A stretch of 64,000 nt of DNA from Streptomyces beigongshangae (GCF_019710745.1 NZ_JAHKJW010000007.1:153291-217290); one strand, 5' to 3'; shown: positions 7,856 to 16,771, numbered from the stretch's first letter. Made by a program: numbers and translations. Notes: generated from the sequence alone by a model not told the origin.

Positions 7856-9667
7856 TCAGGGATACGAGACCACCGTGGAGGGCACCGTGGACGTGCCCGA
7901 CGTGGGCGCCCCGATGTCGTTGATGACGCGGGCGTACTGGCCCTGGCCGCCGAGCGAGACGACGAGGAGGTGGTGGAACTTCACGCCCGGGGTGTTCGGG
8001 GCGGCGAAGCCGTGGTGCTGGACGATCGTCGGGTCGACGTTGTAGTAGCAGTAGCTGCCGAGCCCCCAGCCCTCGTGGGAGGTGACGGAGTCGCCCACCT
8101 TGTACGCGGCGTACCCCCTGAGGGAGCCGTTCTGGATGGCGGCCTGGTTCGGGGCGTCGTACGCCTTCTCGTTCTGGAAGAAGATGGTGCGGCCCCGCTG
8201 GCCGAACCACTGCACGTCGTACTTGTTGAAGTGCTCCACGAACAGACCGGTGGCGAGGACGTCGTCGCCGTTCACGACGACGCCGTAGTCGGCCCGGTTC
8301 GTCTCCCAGCCGACGCCGGTGCCGTGGTCGGCACGCCACACCCAGGTGTGGTCGACGATGGTGTGCCGGCTGTTGACCACCATGCTGGTGGTGGCCTTGC
8401 CCGCGCCGGCCCCGCCGATGCGGATGAAGACGTCCTGCACGGTGGTGGGATTGGCGGAGTGGTCCCGTGTCGCGCCCCGGGGGCCGACTTCGAGCAGCGT
8501 GGCGGAGTTGACCGGCCCGGCGTCGATGAGGAATCCGGCCAGCCGTACACCGTCGACGTCGGCGACCTTGAGCGCGGTGACGCCGTTGTCCGGTATCAGG
8601 GTCGCGTAGCCGAGGCCGAGGACGACGGTGCCGGCCCGGTTCACCTGGACGGTCTGGTCGAGGTGGTAGATGCCGGGCGTCAGCAGGAGGTGGAGCCCCT
8701 CGGCCAGCGCCTGGTTGAGGGTGGCCGCGGACACGCCGGGCTTGGCGACGTAGAACTGCGACAGCGGCAGCGACGTACCCCTCGGCGTGCCGTTGCCCCA
8801 GGTGACACCCCGTGCGTTGGTCCGCTTCTCCGGCAGGAAGACGCGGTACTCGCTGCCGTTCAGGTAGAGGAAGGGCTTCTCGCGCGAGACGGGGGTCGTG
8901 TCCAGCGTCGTGTACGGCGGGTTCGGGAAGCTCTGCGCGGGTGCGCCCACGACACCGGAGAACACCATGTTCCACACGGCGTTGGCCCAGCCGCCGACGG
9001 AGCTGTCGCGGGTGTACCACTGCTGCTGCGAGTACGGTGCGACCTGGCCGTCGATGCGGCTGTCCGCGATGTAGCCGCCGCTGGCCCAGCCGTAGCCATT
9101 GGGGGCCAGGTTGAGACCGCCGCGTACGTGCATGCGCCGGAAGGGCGCCGCCTGCGCCACGGCCCAGCGGTTGGTGCCGTTGACCGGGACCAGCGCCAGG
9201 TTCTCCGCCGAGCGCCAGAAGTTCTGGGTGGCGTTGCCGTTGAACCAGCCCGCGTCGACGGTGACGTCCCCGTTGATGGTCGTGTCGTCGGGCGACAGGC
9301 CGAGGCCCGCGATGGAGGTGTAGAAGCCGAGCTGGGCGTTGAGGCCGTGGTACGTGCCGGGTTTGAAGAGCAGGGCGAAGCGGCCGGTCCCGAACTGCGC
9401 CGACTCCTGCCGCCGGAACACCTCGTCCAGCTTGGCCTGGATACCGGCGGTGGACGGGTCGAAGACGATGACGTTCGGGCCCAGGTCGCCGCCGCCGGGC
9501 AGGGCGCGCGGGGTCTTCGGCGCGGTGGGGGCGGCCGACGCGGCCGACGCGGGCGAGGACAGGCCGGACAGGGCCGAACCCGTCGCCGCGGCCGCGGCGG
9601 CACCGAGGACGGTGCGGCGTCCGACCGAGGATCGGGAGGTGGGGGGATCCATGGGGGCAGAGGACAT
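7856..9667 (-). CDS. Secreted GH55 exo-beta-1,3-glucanase (laminarinase)
   Basis: 603 aa. The Tat signal (SVGRRTVLGAAAAAATG, then ASA near residue 42) marks it as exported folded. The rest is a double right-handed beta-helix protein. Residues Gln172, Ser196, Glu478 and Glu500 (in FFQNEKAYD) each sit two positions before the active-site residues I recall for the characterised Streptomyces GH55 enzyme SacteLam55A (Gln174, Ser198, Glu480, Glu502), which strongly supports laminarin-type beta-1,3-glucan hydrolysis. Databases sometimes give such proteins misleading names. Start ATG has AAGGAGA 9 nt upstream. It is transcribed away from a LacI gene with which it shares operator-like palindromes. Confidence 0.85.
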   Translation of the reverse strand: MSSAPMDPPTSRSSVGRRTVLGAAAAAATGSALSGLSSPASAASAAPTAPKTPRALPGGGDLGPNVIVFDPSTAGIQAKLDEVFRRQESAQFGTGRFALLFKPGTYHGLNAQLGFYTSIAGLGLSPDDTTINGDVTVDAGWFNGNATQNFWRSAENLALVPVNGTNRWAVAQAAPFRRMHVRGGLNLAPNGYGWASGGYIADSRIDGQVAPYSQQQWYTRDSSVGGWANAVWNMVFSGVVGAPAQSFPNPPYTTLDTTPVSREKPFLYLNGSEYRVFLPEKRTNARGVTWGNGTPRGTSLPLSQFYVAKPGVSAATLNQALAEGLHLLLTPGIYHLDQTVQVNRAGTVVLGLGYATLIPDNGVTALKVADVDGVRLAGFLIDAGPVNSATLLEVGPRGATRDHSANPTTVQDVFIRIGGAGAGKATTSMVVNSRHTIVDHTWVWRADHGTGVGWETNRADYGVVVNGDDVLATGLFVEHFNKYDVQWFGQRGRTIFFQNEKAYDAPNQAAIQNGSLRGYAAYKVGDSVTSHEGWGLGSYCYYNVDPTIVQHHGFAAPNTPGVKFHHLLVVSLGGQGQYARVINDIGAPTSGTSTVPSTVVSYP

Positions 9668-9710
9668 GGGCGCGACTCTCCTTGTTCAGGAAACGAACGG
9701 TGGGGGGTTG

Positions 9711-9726
9711 GGGGAGCGCTCTCTCG
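9711..9726. promoter_or_regulatory. LacI-type operator at the GH55 promoter
   Basis: GAGCGCTC core at 9714-9721 in a G-rich/CTCT flank. On the minus strand a -35 TTGACG (9757-9762) and weak -10 AAGCAT (9734-9739) with 17-bp spacing predict a start near 9727, so the palindrome would sit at about +10. That is a classic repressor position. The partner regulator is probably the divergent LacI protein. Confidence 0.55.
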
Positions 9727-9924
9727 CCCTCGCATGCTTCATCCGCGTGAAGCGCGCGTCAAGAGTTGCGACCGGAGTCACGGAAGTTGCCGCCCTTCAT
9801 CCGGCAAGTCCCGCAGGCAGAAGCATGCTTGACGGATTTTCGCCCGACTGACGGGCGATTCCCGGCTCGCCGGAGCGTTCAAGAGGTGGGCGGGAGAAGC
9901 CGGCCGTCCCTTGCGCCGGACCCC

Positions 9925-9954
9925 TTGACACCCGTGCGCCTCCACCTCGACACT
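9925..9954 (+). promoter_or_regulatory. Promoter of the divergent lacI gene
   Basis: A consensus -35 TTGACA (9925-9930) is followed after 18 bp by GACACT (9949-9954), a weak -10. The predicted start falls just at the operator palindrome beginning at 9962. Confidence 0.45.
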
Positions 9955-9961
9955 CCGTCAC

Positions 9962-9977
9962 GGGAGAGCGCTCTCCC
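9962..9977. promoter_or_regulatory. GGGAGAGCGCTCTCCC operator, autoregulation site
   Basis: A perfect 16-bp palindrome about 130 bp upstream of the LacI start and at the predicted transcription start. It shares the GAGCGCTCTC core with the site by the GH55 gene, so one regulator probably controls both promoters. Confidence 0.65.
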
Positions 9978-10106
9978 TCCATGGTCCGGCCGCCCTCCCG
10001 CCCCCGTCCGCACCGGAGACCCCCACCCGAAAGACCCCATGAGCTCATCTCCTCCCCCGCGCACCGGGCGCACGCCGTCCACGGGCCGGGCCGTTAGGGT
10101 GCGGGC

Positions 10107-11147
10107 ATGCGCAGACAGGCCCCGACCCTGGAGGATGTGGCCCGGGAGGCGGGTGTCTCCCGGGCCACCGTGTCCCGCGTCATCAACGGTGTCCGCAACG
10201 TCGACCCCGCCATCCGGGAGACGGTCCGGCAGGCGGTCAGCAGAACGGGTTACGCGCCCAACCAGGCCGCCAGGTCGCTGGTCACCCGGCGCACCGGGAC
10301 CGTGGCACTCGTGATGTCCGGCGCCGGCGACGTCTCGGACGAGGAACAGGACGCGTTCGCCGCGCGGGCGCTGACGGATCCGTTCTTCGGCCGGGTGGTG
10401 AGCGGGGTCGTCCGCCAGCTGCGTCCGCGGTCGATGCATCCGGTGCTCATGTTCGCCGAGACCGCCGAGGCACGGCAGGAGGTCGTCGGGTATCTGCGGC
10501 AGGGCAGCGCCGACGGGGCCCTGGTGGTCTCGACGCACGCAGACGATCCGCTGCCCGCGCTGCTGGCCGGTGCGGGACTGCCCGCCGTGCTCTTCGCCCG
10601 GCCCTCCCGGCCGGTCGCGCTCAGCCATGTCGACCTCGCCCACCGGGACGGCGGACGTCTCGCGGCCGAGCACCTGCTGGGCCGGGGCTGCAGGCGGATC
10701 GTCACCGTGTCCGGGCCGCTGGCCGTGTCCGCGAGCCAGGAGCGGCTGGCCGGGTTCCGCGACACGATGGCCCGCCACGGGCACGCGTACGTCCCGTTCG
10801 TCCAGGGCGGCTTCACCGTCGACAGCGGCATGACGGCGATGACGGAGCTGCTCGCCGAACACCCCGAGGCCGACGGGGTGTTCGCGGCCAACGACCTGAT
10901 GGCCCAGGGAATCTGCCAGGTGCTGCGGGAGCGGGGGCGGCGGGTGCCGCACGACGTCGCGGTCGTCGGGTTCGACGATTCGAGCGTGGCGGTCGCCTGC
11001 AGGCCGCCGCTGACCACCGTCCGCCAGCCGGTCGAGGACATGGCGGCGGCGATGGCCCGGCTGCTCGCCGAGCACATCAGGGGGGCGCGCACCGAACCGG
11101 CGTCCGTCGTCTTCGATCCCGAGTTGGTGGTCCGGGAATCGGCGTAG
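10107..11147 (+). CDS. LacI-family repressor controlling GH55 glucanase
   Basis: 346 aa. N-terminal LacI helix-turn-helix (residues about 5-50, LEDVAREAGVSRATVSRVING) and C-terminal ligand-binding domain with the family signature near VGFDDSSVAVACRPPLTTVRQP. It is divergent from the GH55 gene, and both promoters carry related palindromes, so it most likely represses its own gene and the glucanase gene and is released by a beta-glucan breakdown product. That ligand is an inference from the neighbour. It is a different paralogue from the LacI protein of the mannoside operon. Confidence 0.9.
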   Translation: MRRQAPTLEDVAREAGVSRATVSRVINGVRNVDPAIRETVRQAVSRTGYAPNQAARSLVTRRTGTVALVMSGAGDVSDEEQDAFAARALTDPFFGRVVSGVVRQLRPRSMHPVLMFAETAEARQEVVGYLRQGSADGALVVSTHADDPLPALLAGAGLPAVLFARPSRPVALSHVDLAHRDGGRLAAEHLLGRGCRRIVTVSGPLAVSASQERLAGFRDTMARHGHAYVPFVQGGFTVDSGMTAMTELLAEHPEADGVFAANDLMAQGICQVLRERGRRVPHDVAVVGFDDSSVAVACRPPLTTVRQPVEDMAAAMARLLAEHIRGARTEPASVVFDPELVVRESA

Positions 11148-11177
11148 GGCCCGGCCGGTGCACGGGGCCCGCCGGTG

Positions 11178-11528
11178 TCAGTGCCCCGAACCCCGACTGC
11201 CGCCCAGCTGGTCGCGGTGGCGCGGATCGCCGAGGAAGGTGTCCGGGTCGAAGACGCGTGCCGTCCTGATCTGTTCCTTCCCGCCGGACAGCCGGAGGAG
11301 ACGGGTCTCGTGGTCGATGTCCGTCACCGTGTCCGAGGGGATCACGACGTCCTTGGCGAGGAACCGGACACCGGTGCGCACCACCAGGAAGCCCGGTCCC
11401 AGGTCGTTCGTGTACTTGCTGACCTTGCCGACACGGCCGTCCTCGGCCTCGACCCGGTAGCCGGTCAGGTCGTCGTCCGGGGTGTGGCCGGCGGTCGGCA
11501 CCCGGTCGGTCAGGTGGTCGCCCATCAT
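11178..11528 (-). CDS. PRC-barrel domain protein
   Basis: 116 aa, soluble and acidic. The central part (about residues 20-85, LTGYRVEAEDGRVGKVSKY) fits the PRC-barrel fold found in RimM-like and photosynthetic reaction centre proteins, here in the stand-alone Streptomyces form. Two adjacent ATG codons occur at the start; GAGAGGGAA lies about 4 nt before the first. No enzymatic residues are recognised. It lies tail-to-tail with the LacI gene and alone on its strand. Function is unknown, perhaps RNA or membrane-associated binding. Confidence 0.75.
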   Translation of the reverse strand: MMGDHLTDRVPTAGHTPDDDLTGYRVEAEDGRVGKVSKYTNDLGPGFLVVRTGVRFLAKDVVIPSDTVTDIDHETRLLRLSGGKEQIRTARVFDPDTFLGDPRHRDQLGGSRGSGH

Positions 11529-11677
11529 GTCTTCCCTCTCATGGTCCTTCTGGTGTTCCCTCTGGTGCTCTCTCTCGTGTTCCTGATCAGGCGTGTGCCC
11601 ACTGGGGCGGATGGCAGACCTGAAGCGGGCGACCGGGCGTACGCTGTGCGCGGTACGGGCACGACCAGGGGGAGTTC

Positions 11678-13897
11678 TTGAAGGCTGAGACAGTTCATCA
11701 GGTGTGGGATTCGGTCCTCGACTCGGTGGTGGTCCACGCACAAGGCGCGCTGTGCAGGCGCGTCGCGCGTGGCAGCGTTCCGCCGGACGGCAGGGTCCGG
11801 GTCACCGGGCTGCCCCGGACGGCGGGCCCCGGCTCCCTGCTGGTCCGTGTCGTCGGCGCCGGCGGGGTGCGGGTCGTCGAGGCCCGGGTCGAGGTCGACG
11901 CACAGCCGGACGCCCCCGGCGCGCCGCACGGGTTGCGGCGCGAGGTGGAGCGGCTGCGCGAGGAGTGCGCGGCGGCGCGGGCACGGCGGGACCGGCACCT
12001 GGGTCTCGTCGAAGAGGTCCGGGGGCTCCGTCCGGCCCCGCCCGCCCGCAGGCGCGAGGACCCGCCCCGCCGCACCCCGGTCGAGGCGTGGCTGGAGCTG
12101 GCCGACTTCGTGGACGCGCGGCTGCGCGACCTGCACACCCGCCTCGGCGAGCTGGAGGAGGCGCTGCTCCGTGCCGAGCACGACCTCGCGGTCGCGGCGG
12201 ACGCCCTGGCCCACGCCTCCACCGACGCGCCGTCGGCGCACGTGGCGACCACGGTCTCGGCGGCGGTGACCCTCGACGGCACGGGCGAGGCGGAACTGGA
12301 GCTGGAGTACGAGGTGCCCGGCGCCGTCTGGTCCCCGGCATACCGTCTCCATTACCGCCAGGGCGACGGCGGCGGCCGTCTGGTGCTGCGCGCCTCGGTG
12401 GCCCAGCGCACCGGGGAGGACTGGAACGGCGTGCGTATCGCCCTGGCCACCGCCGACCTCCACCGCCGCACCGATCTGCCCGCGCTCCGTTCGCTGCGGA
12501 TCGGACGCCGGCAGTCCGACCCCGCGCCCTCCGGCTGGCGGGAGCCCCCCACGGGGCTCGCCGACCTGTTCACCGGGTACGACGCCGCGGCGCCCCGCCC
12601 CGTTGCGGCGGTCGCGCACGAAGCGGTCGCGGGGGCGCCCGCGGCCGTCGGGGCCGCCCCCGGGTCGTTCGCCGGGTCCGCCTTCGCGCCCGGTCCCGTT
12701 CCCCCGACACCGGTGCCGGTACCTCAGGCTTACGGCACCGCGGCTCCCCCGCCTCCGGTGCCCGGCCGTGCCGGCGCGTCCGCTCCCCCGGTCCGCGGTG
12801 GCCCGGGGGCCGGTCCCGCGCAGCCGGCGCGCTCCCGGAAAGGCCGTCCGTCCCATGGCGGCGCTCCCGCCGGTGGCCCCTTCGAGACCTCCGTCCCCCT
12901 GCCGCCCCCGGCTTCCTTTCCGCCCCCGGCTCCCCTGCCGCCCTCGGCTCCCGGCGGCGTGATGCCCGCCGCGGCGATGCCGCCCGCCCCCGCGTCACCC
13001 GCCCCCATGTCTCCCGCCCCGGTGCCGGCCGTGCCCGGGTCGGCCGTCCCGCAGGCCGGTCCGCCGCGTCCCGGCGTCGCCGAACTCGACTACGTCGCCC
13101 TCGTCCTGGCGGGCCCCGACGAGGAGGCCGGCCGCAGGGGCCGGCTCTTCCCCGACGCGTCCTTCGACCCGGTGGCGGCCGAGCACCGCCGCCGCGCCGA
13201 GGCGGTGGCGTCCCTGCCGCTGCCCGGCCACGCCGTACGGCCCCGGGAGTCGGCGGGCTCCTTCGACCACCGCTTCGACGCGGCGGCCCGCACCGACATC
13301 CCCTCGGACGGCACCTGGCACACGGTCACCGTCACCGGGATCCCGGTCGCGCTGCGGACCGAGTACCTCTGCGTGCCGTCCGTGGACGAGACCGTCCACG
13401 CGACGCTGGTGCTCACCAACGCCACCGGACAGGCGTGGCTGGCCGGTCCCGTGGAGGTCACCCTCGACGACGACTTCCTCCTGACCACCGCGCTGCCGAC
13501 GCTCGCCCCCGGCGGGACGCGCCGGGTGGGGCTCGGGCCGGCCGAGGCCGTCCGGGTCACCCGCCGTACGGAGCTGCGCGAGTCGTCCGCGGGACTGCGC
13601 AACGGCACCACCGTGCTCGACCACCGCGTCCACGTGGAGCTCTCCAACCGGCTGGCCCGGCCCGTCGGCGTCGAGGTCCGCGAACGGGTACCGGTCACTT
13701 CCGATCCGGACGTGCGGATCGACGAGCGGGCGGACTGGACGGTCCCCGAGGAGGGGGCGGGACCCGACCGCCTGGCCCCCGGCACCCGCGTCTGGCGGGT
13801 GGACCTGCCGCCCGGGGGATCCGCCCGGCTCGACGGCGGCTACGAGATACGCATCCCGGCCGGCAAGGCACTGGTCGACGGAAACCGCAGGAGCTGA
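11678..13897 (+). CDS. DUF4139 protein with proline-rich insert
   Basis: 739 aa, with a TTG start preceded by AGGGGGAG. An N-terminal DUF4140-like region (LDSVVVHAQGALCRR) leads to a coiled-coil stretch (about residues 85-175, Arg/Glu/Ala rich). The DUF4139 beta domain (VPGAVWSPAYRLHYR) is interrupted by about 180 residues rich in Pro, Ala and Gly (about 305-460), then resumes (DHRFDAAARTDIPSDGTWHT). The family is annotated as mucoidy inhibitor A-like, but its biochemical role is unknown. The downstream gene, 7 bp away, is a paralogue, so the two proteins may work together. No signal peptide or membrane helix is seen. Confidence 0.85.
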   Translation: MKAETVHQVWDSVLDSVVVHAQGALCRRVARGSVPPDGRVRVTGLPRTAGPGSLLVRVVGAGGVRVVEARVEVDAQPDAPGAPHGLRREVERLREECAAARARRDRHLGLVEEVRGLRPAPPARRREDPPRRTPVEAWLELADFVDARLRDLHTRLGELEEALLRAEHDLAVAADALAHASTDAPSAHVATTVSAAVTLDGTGEAELELEYEVPGAVWSPAYRLHYRQGDGGGRLVLRASVAQRTGEDWNGVRIALATADLHRRTDLPALRSLRIGRRQSDPAPSGWREPPTGLADLFTGYDAAAPRPVAAVAHEAVAGAPAAVGAAPGSFAGSAFAPGPVPPTPVPVPQAYGTAAPPPPVPGRAGASAPPVRGGPGAGPAQPARSRKGRPSHGGAPAGGPFETSVPLPPPASFPPPAPLPPSAPGGVMPAAAMPPAPASPAPMSPAPVPAVPGSAVPQAGPPRPGVAELDYVALVLAGPDEEAGRRGRLFPDASFDPVAAEHRRRAEAVASLPLPGHAVRPRESAGSFDHRFDAAARTDIPSDGTWHTVTVTGIPVALRTEYLCVPSVDETVHATLVLTNATGQAWLAGPVEVTLDDDFLLTTALPTLAPGGTRRVGLGPAEAVRVTRRTELRESSAGLRNGTTVLDHRVHVELSNRLARPVGVEVRERVPVTSDPDVRIDERADWTVPEEGAGPDRLAPGTRVWRVDLPPGGSARLDGGYEIRIPAGKALVDGNRRS

Positions 13898-13904
13898 CAT
13901 CCCC

Positions 13905-15467
13905 ATGTCCACGGACACCGAGCCGATCGCCCTGCCCGTCACCGCCGTCACGTGCCTGGAGGACCGCGCCCACGTCGAACGCACCGCCGTGCTCGACCTG
14001 GAGGCCGGGGTCCAGCGGCTGCGGCTCGGTCCGGTCAGCGCGCTGGCCGTCGACCGCTCCCTCCACGCCGAACCGGCCGACGGGCGCTCCGCGACGGTCC
14101 TCGACGCGCGGATCGTACGCACCTGGACGCCGCGCGGACCCCTGCCGTCCCCCGACGACGACTCGGCGCTGCGCCGGCGGGTGCACCTCCTGGAGGAGGA
14201 ACAGCTCACCCTGGGCCGGGCGCGTGACCGGCTGCACACCCGCCTCGACCTGCTCGGGCGCCTGGCCGCCGACCTGCTGCGGGAGATCGGGGAGAGCGCG
14301 GGCTCCGGTACGGTCGACGGGCCCCGCTGGACCGGGGAACTGGACCGGGTGGACGCCGAGCGGGACACGTACGGCGAGCAACTCCGCTCCGCGGAGAGCC
14401 GGTCGGCGGAGCTCGCCGCCGAACTGGACGAGACGCGGCGCGCCCTGTGGCTCGCCGGGACGGAACCCGCCGAGCTGGTCGGGCACGTCGAGCTGACCGT
14501 GGAGGCCGCGACCGCCGGACCCGTCGGGCTGCGCGTGAGCCACCTCCTGCCGTGCGCACTGTGGCGGCCCGCCTACCGGGCCGTGCTCGACGGCGGCTCC
14601 CTGACGCTGGAGACGGACGCGATGGTCTGGCAGCGCACCGGGGAGGACTGGTCGGACGTACGCCTGACGTTCTCGACGGCACGGTCCGCGCTCGCCACCG
14701 ATCCACCGCACCTGGACGAGGACAGACTGACCCTGCGGGACCGCTCCGCGGCCGAGCGCCGCACGGTCGACGTGGAGGTGCGGGAGGAGGAGATCGGGGA
14801 CCTCGGTCCGGCTCCGGTGCTCGGCCTGCCGGGCGTGGACGACGACGGCGAGACCCGGGTGTTCCGCTCCCCCGCACCGGTCTCCGTCCCCGGCGACGGC
14901 CGCGCCCACCGGGTCCCGCTCTCCTCCTTCACCACGGCGGCCGCCGACGAGTACGCCTGCGCACCCGAACTCTCCCCCCTGGTGACCCGGGTCGCGCGGT
15001 TCGACAACCGGTCCGGCCACGCGCTGCTCGCGGGCCCCGTGGACCTGGTCCGCGGCAGCGGCTTCATCGGCCGCGGCACCCTGCCGTTCACCGCGCCCGG
15101 CGCACCCGCCGAGCTCGCCTTCGGCAGCTCGGACGACTGCCGGGTGGTCCGGCACACCGAGGAGTCCCGCACCTCCGCGGGAATGGACCGGCGCACCGTG
15201 GTCACCCGCACCGTGCGGCTGCACCTGTCCCGGTTCTCCGCGCCCGGGGAGCACGGCGCGCGGGTCGTGGTCCTGCGGGAACGCGTCCCCGTCTCCGAGG
15301 TCTCGGCGGTCGAGGTCCGCCTGCGCACGGAAGCCTGCTCCCCCGTGCCCGACGCCGTCGACGGCGAGGGCATCGTCCGCTGGGACGTCCCCCTCCCGCC
15401 CGGCGGCCGCCGCACGGTGACCCTGGTCTACGAGATGTCGGCGGGCAGCAAGGTCACCGGGATCTGA
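13905..15467 (+). CDS. Second DUF4139 family protein
   Basis: 520 aa. Same architecture as its upstream neighbour without the proline-rich insert: an N-terminal domain (TAVTCLEDRAHVERTAVLDL), a coiled-coil region around residues 85-190, and a DUF4139 domain (LLPCALWRPAYRAVLDGG through LSRFSAPGEHG). It starts 7 bp after the first DUF4139 gene, so the pair is an operon. Shared motifs such as QRTGEDW show common descent, yet identity is low, which points to an old duplication and possible heteromer. Function unknown. Confidence 0.85.
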   Translation: MSTDTEPIALPVTAVTCLEDRAHVERTAVLDLEAGVQRLRLGPVSALAVDRSLHAEPADGRSATVLDARIVRTWTPRGPLPSPDDDSALRRRVHLLEEEQLTLGRARDRLHTRLDLLGRLAADLLREIGESAGSGTVDGPRWTGELDRVDAERDTYGEQLRSAESRSAELAAELDETRRALWLAGTEPAELVGHVELTVEAATAGPVGLRVSHLLPCALWRPAYRAVLDGGSLTLETDAMVWQRTGEDWSDVRLTFSTARSALATDPPHLDEDRLTLRDRSAAERRTVDVEVREEEIGDLGPAPVLGLPGVDDDGETRVFRSPAPVSVPGDGRAHRVPLSSFTTAAADEYACAPELSPLVTRVARFDNRSGHALLAGPVDLVRGSGFIGRGTLPFTAPGAPAELAFGSSDDCRVVRHTEESRTSAGMDRRTVVTRTVRLHLSRFSAPGEHGARVVVLRERVPVSEVSAVEVRLRTEACSPVPDAVDGEGIVRWDVPLPPGGRRTVTLVYEMSAGSKVTGI

Positions 15468-15542
15468 GCGGGACCGCACCGGGGCGGCCGACAGAGGGCT
15501 CCGTCGAGGCATTCGAACGGGAACGCCGGGAACACGTACGCC

Positions 15543-15770
15543 ATGACGAAGCCCACTGACGAAACGCACACGCCCCACGCAGCCGAATCGCAGCCGAGCG
15601 TCCGGCCGGGTTCCGACGAGCCGCAGACGATCACGGCGCCGACACCGCCCGTCGCATGGGACAGTGAGGCCCCCGACCGGGCCGACGTGACCGACGAGAC
15701 CGACGAGGGGGACGGATCGGAGGAATCCCGCACCCACGACGGACCGGGGACGACGTCCCGGAACCACTGA
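15543..15770 (+). CDS. Small acidic hypothetical protein
   Basis: 75 aa, hydrophilic and rich in Asp, Glu, Thr and Pro, probably disordered. No domain, signal peptide or membrane helix is seen. The ATG has a weak Shine-Dalgarno. It lies between the DUF4139 pair and a very strong terminator, so it is likely the last gene of that transcript. I do not recognise it, and it could be a non-coding frame. Confidence 0.5.
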   Translation: MTKPTDETHTPHAAESQPSVRPGSDEPQTITAPTPPVAWDSEAPDRADVTDETDEGDGSEESRTHDGPGTTSRNH

Positions 15771-15811
15771 ACTACCGCCGGGCGCGCCGGGAACGGCGGC
15801 GCGCGGTGAAG

Positions 15812-15850
15812 AACCGGGCCGGGACTCCCCACGGAGTCCCGGCCCGGTTT
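15812..15850 (+). terminator. Strong intrinsic terminator after DUF4139 operon
   Basis: A perfect 17-bp stem (arms 15812-15828 and 15833-15849) with a 4-nt loop, with arms beginning AACCGGGCC, followed by TTCGTC. It ends the rightward DUF4139 transcript. Confidence 0.85.
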
Positions 15851-15927
15851 CGTCGCGCTCTTCCCCTGTCACCGCCCGCCGGCGGACCGCGGCATGTGGC
15901 ACAGATCACGGGGAACACGTCCTGGCA

Positions 15928-15971
15928 CAAGCACTGCACGCACCGCAAGCACTGCACGCACCGCAAGCACT
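15928..15971. repeat. 18-bp tandem repeat with CAAGCACTG core
   Basis: Two full copies (15928, 15946) and a partial third (15964) of an 18-bp unit upstream of the DUF4190 gene. A CAAGCAC word recurs upstream of fscTE. Confidence 0.7.
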
Positions 15972-16003
15972 CGTCACGGCGAACAGAGAGCGAGGACCTC
16001 CTG

Positions 16004-16417
16004 ATGACACTCCACGGTCAAGCGGCGCACCCCCACCACCCCGGCTCCTACGAGCCCGCGCCCCGGACGGGCAACGGCATGGCGGTCGCGGCACTGGTGC
16101 TCGGTATCGCGGCCTGCGTGTTCTTCTGGACCGTCCTCGGCGGCATCGTCCTGGGCCTGGTGGGCCTGGTGCTGGGTGTCGTCGCCGCCCGGCGCGCCCG
16201 CGGCGGACGGGCGCCGCACCGGGGCATGGCCATTACGGGCGCGGTGCTCAGCGCCCTGGCCCTCGTCGTCTCGTCCGTGATCGTCGCGATCGGCGTCTCC
16301 TTCTTCAGCTCCGACTCGTTCAAGGACTACAACGACTGCATCCAGCACGCCGACGGCAAGTCCGACCGCGACCAGTGCGCCAAGGACTTCGAACGCGACG
16401 TCGACGGCGGCAACTGA
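16004..16417 (+). CDS. DUF4190 membrane protein
   Basis: 137 aa. Two hydrophobic helices (about residues 26-60 and 75-102) with the DUF4190 pattern NGMAVAALVLGIAACVFFW and GMAITGAVLSALALVVS. The C-terminal 35 residues are hydrophilic and contain two Cys (DCIQHADGKSDRDQCAKDF) that could form an external disulfide. The start is the ATG after GAGGACCTCCTG; the long reading frame upstream passes through a terminator and repeats and is not coding. Function of the family is unknown. Confidence 0.8.
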   Translation: MTLHGQAAHPHHPGSYEPAPRTGNGMAVAALVLGIAACVFFWTVLGGIVLGLVGLVLGVVAARRARGGRAPHRGMAITGAVLSALALVVSSVIVAIGVSFFSSDSFKDYNDCIQHADGKSDRDQCAKDFERDVDGGN

Positions 16418-16456
16418 CCCTCCCGGTCCGGGCCGTGCGGACCACGGCCCGCCCGG

Positions 16457-16771
16457 TCAGCGGTCGCCGGCCGGCCCCTCCGCGGTCAGACCGTGGACGG
16501 TGGTCAGCTCGGCGAGGCCGGACACCGTCAGGATCGGCCCCAGCAGGGGCGTGGCGACGAGCTCGATACGGTCGGCGTGCGCGAACAGGACACTCAGCCC
16601 GGCGCTGTCGAGGTACTCCACCGCGGTCAGGTCGACGACGAGGGACCCCTCGGTCCCGTCCAGGGCCTCGGCCAGGGCGCCGGTGTTCGTCATGTCGATC
16701 TCACCGACGACCGTCAGCAGCGGACTGCCGTCCGGTTGGTGACCGGGGATCAGGGTGAGCGGGGTGGTCAT
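16457..16771 (-). CDS. STAS-domain anti-sigma factor antagonist
   Basis: 104 aa, a stand-alone STAS domain of the RsbV/SpoIIAA type. The phosphorylatable Ser lies in VEYLDSAGLSVLF. Dephosphorylated, it would bind the anti-sigma (RsbW-like) kinase domain and free a sigma factor. It starts one base inside the stop codon of the upstream giant sensor protein, which carries both an RsbW-like ATPase and a SpoIIE phosphatase, so the two proteins are likely direct partners made in coupled amounts. Confidence 0.88.
   Translation of the reverse strand: MTTPLTLIPGHQPDGSPLLTVVGEIDMTNTGALAEALDGTEGSLVVDLTAVEYLDSAGLSVLFAHADRIELVATPLLGPILTVSGLAELTTVHGLTAEGPAGDR

Larger units (their letters stand above)
9668..10106. 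other. 439-bp divergent promoter region, GH55 and LacI
   Basis: No gene. It contains two GAGCGCTC-cored palindromes, one next to each gene, each adjoining a predicted promoter. The middle part has the words ATGCTTCATCC and AGCATGCTTGACGG and a short inverted repeat CTTCA/TGAAG around 9738-9753. Confidence 0.7.
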
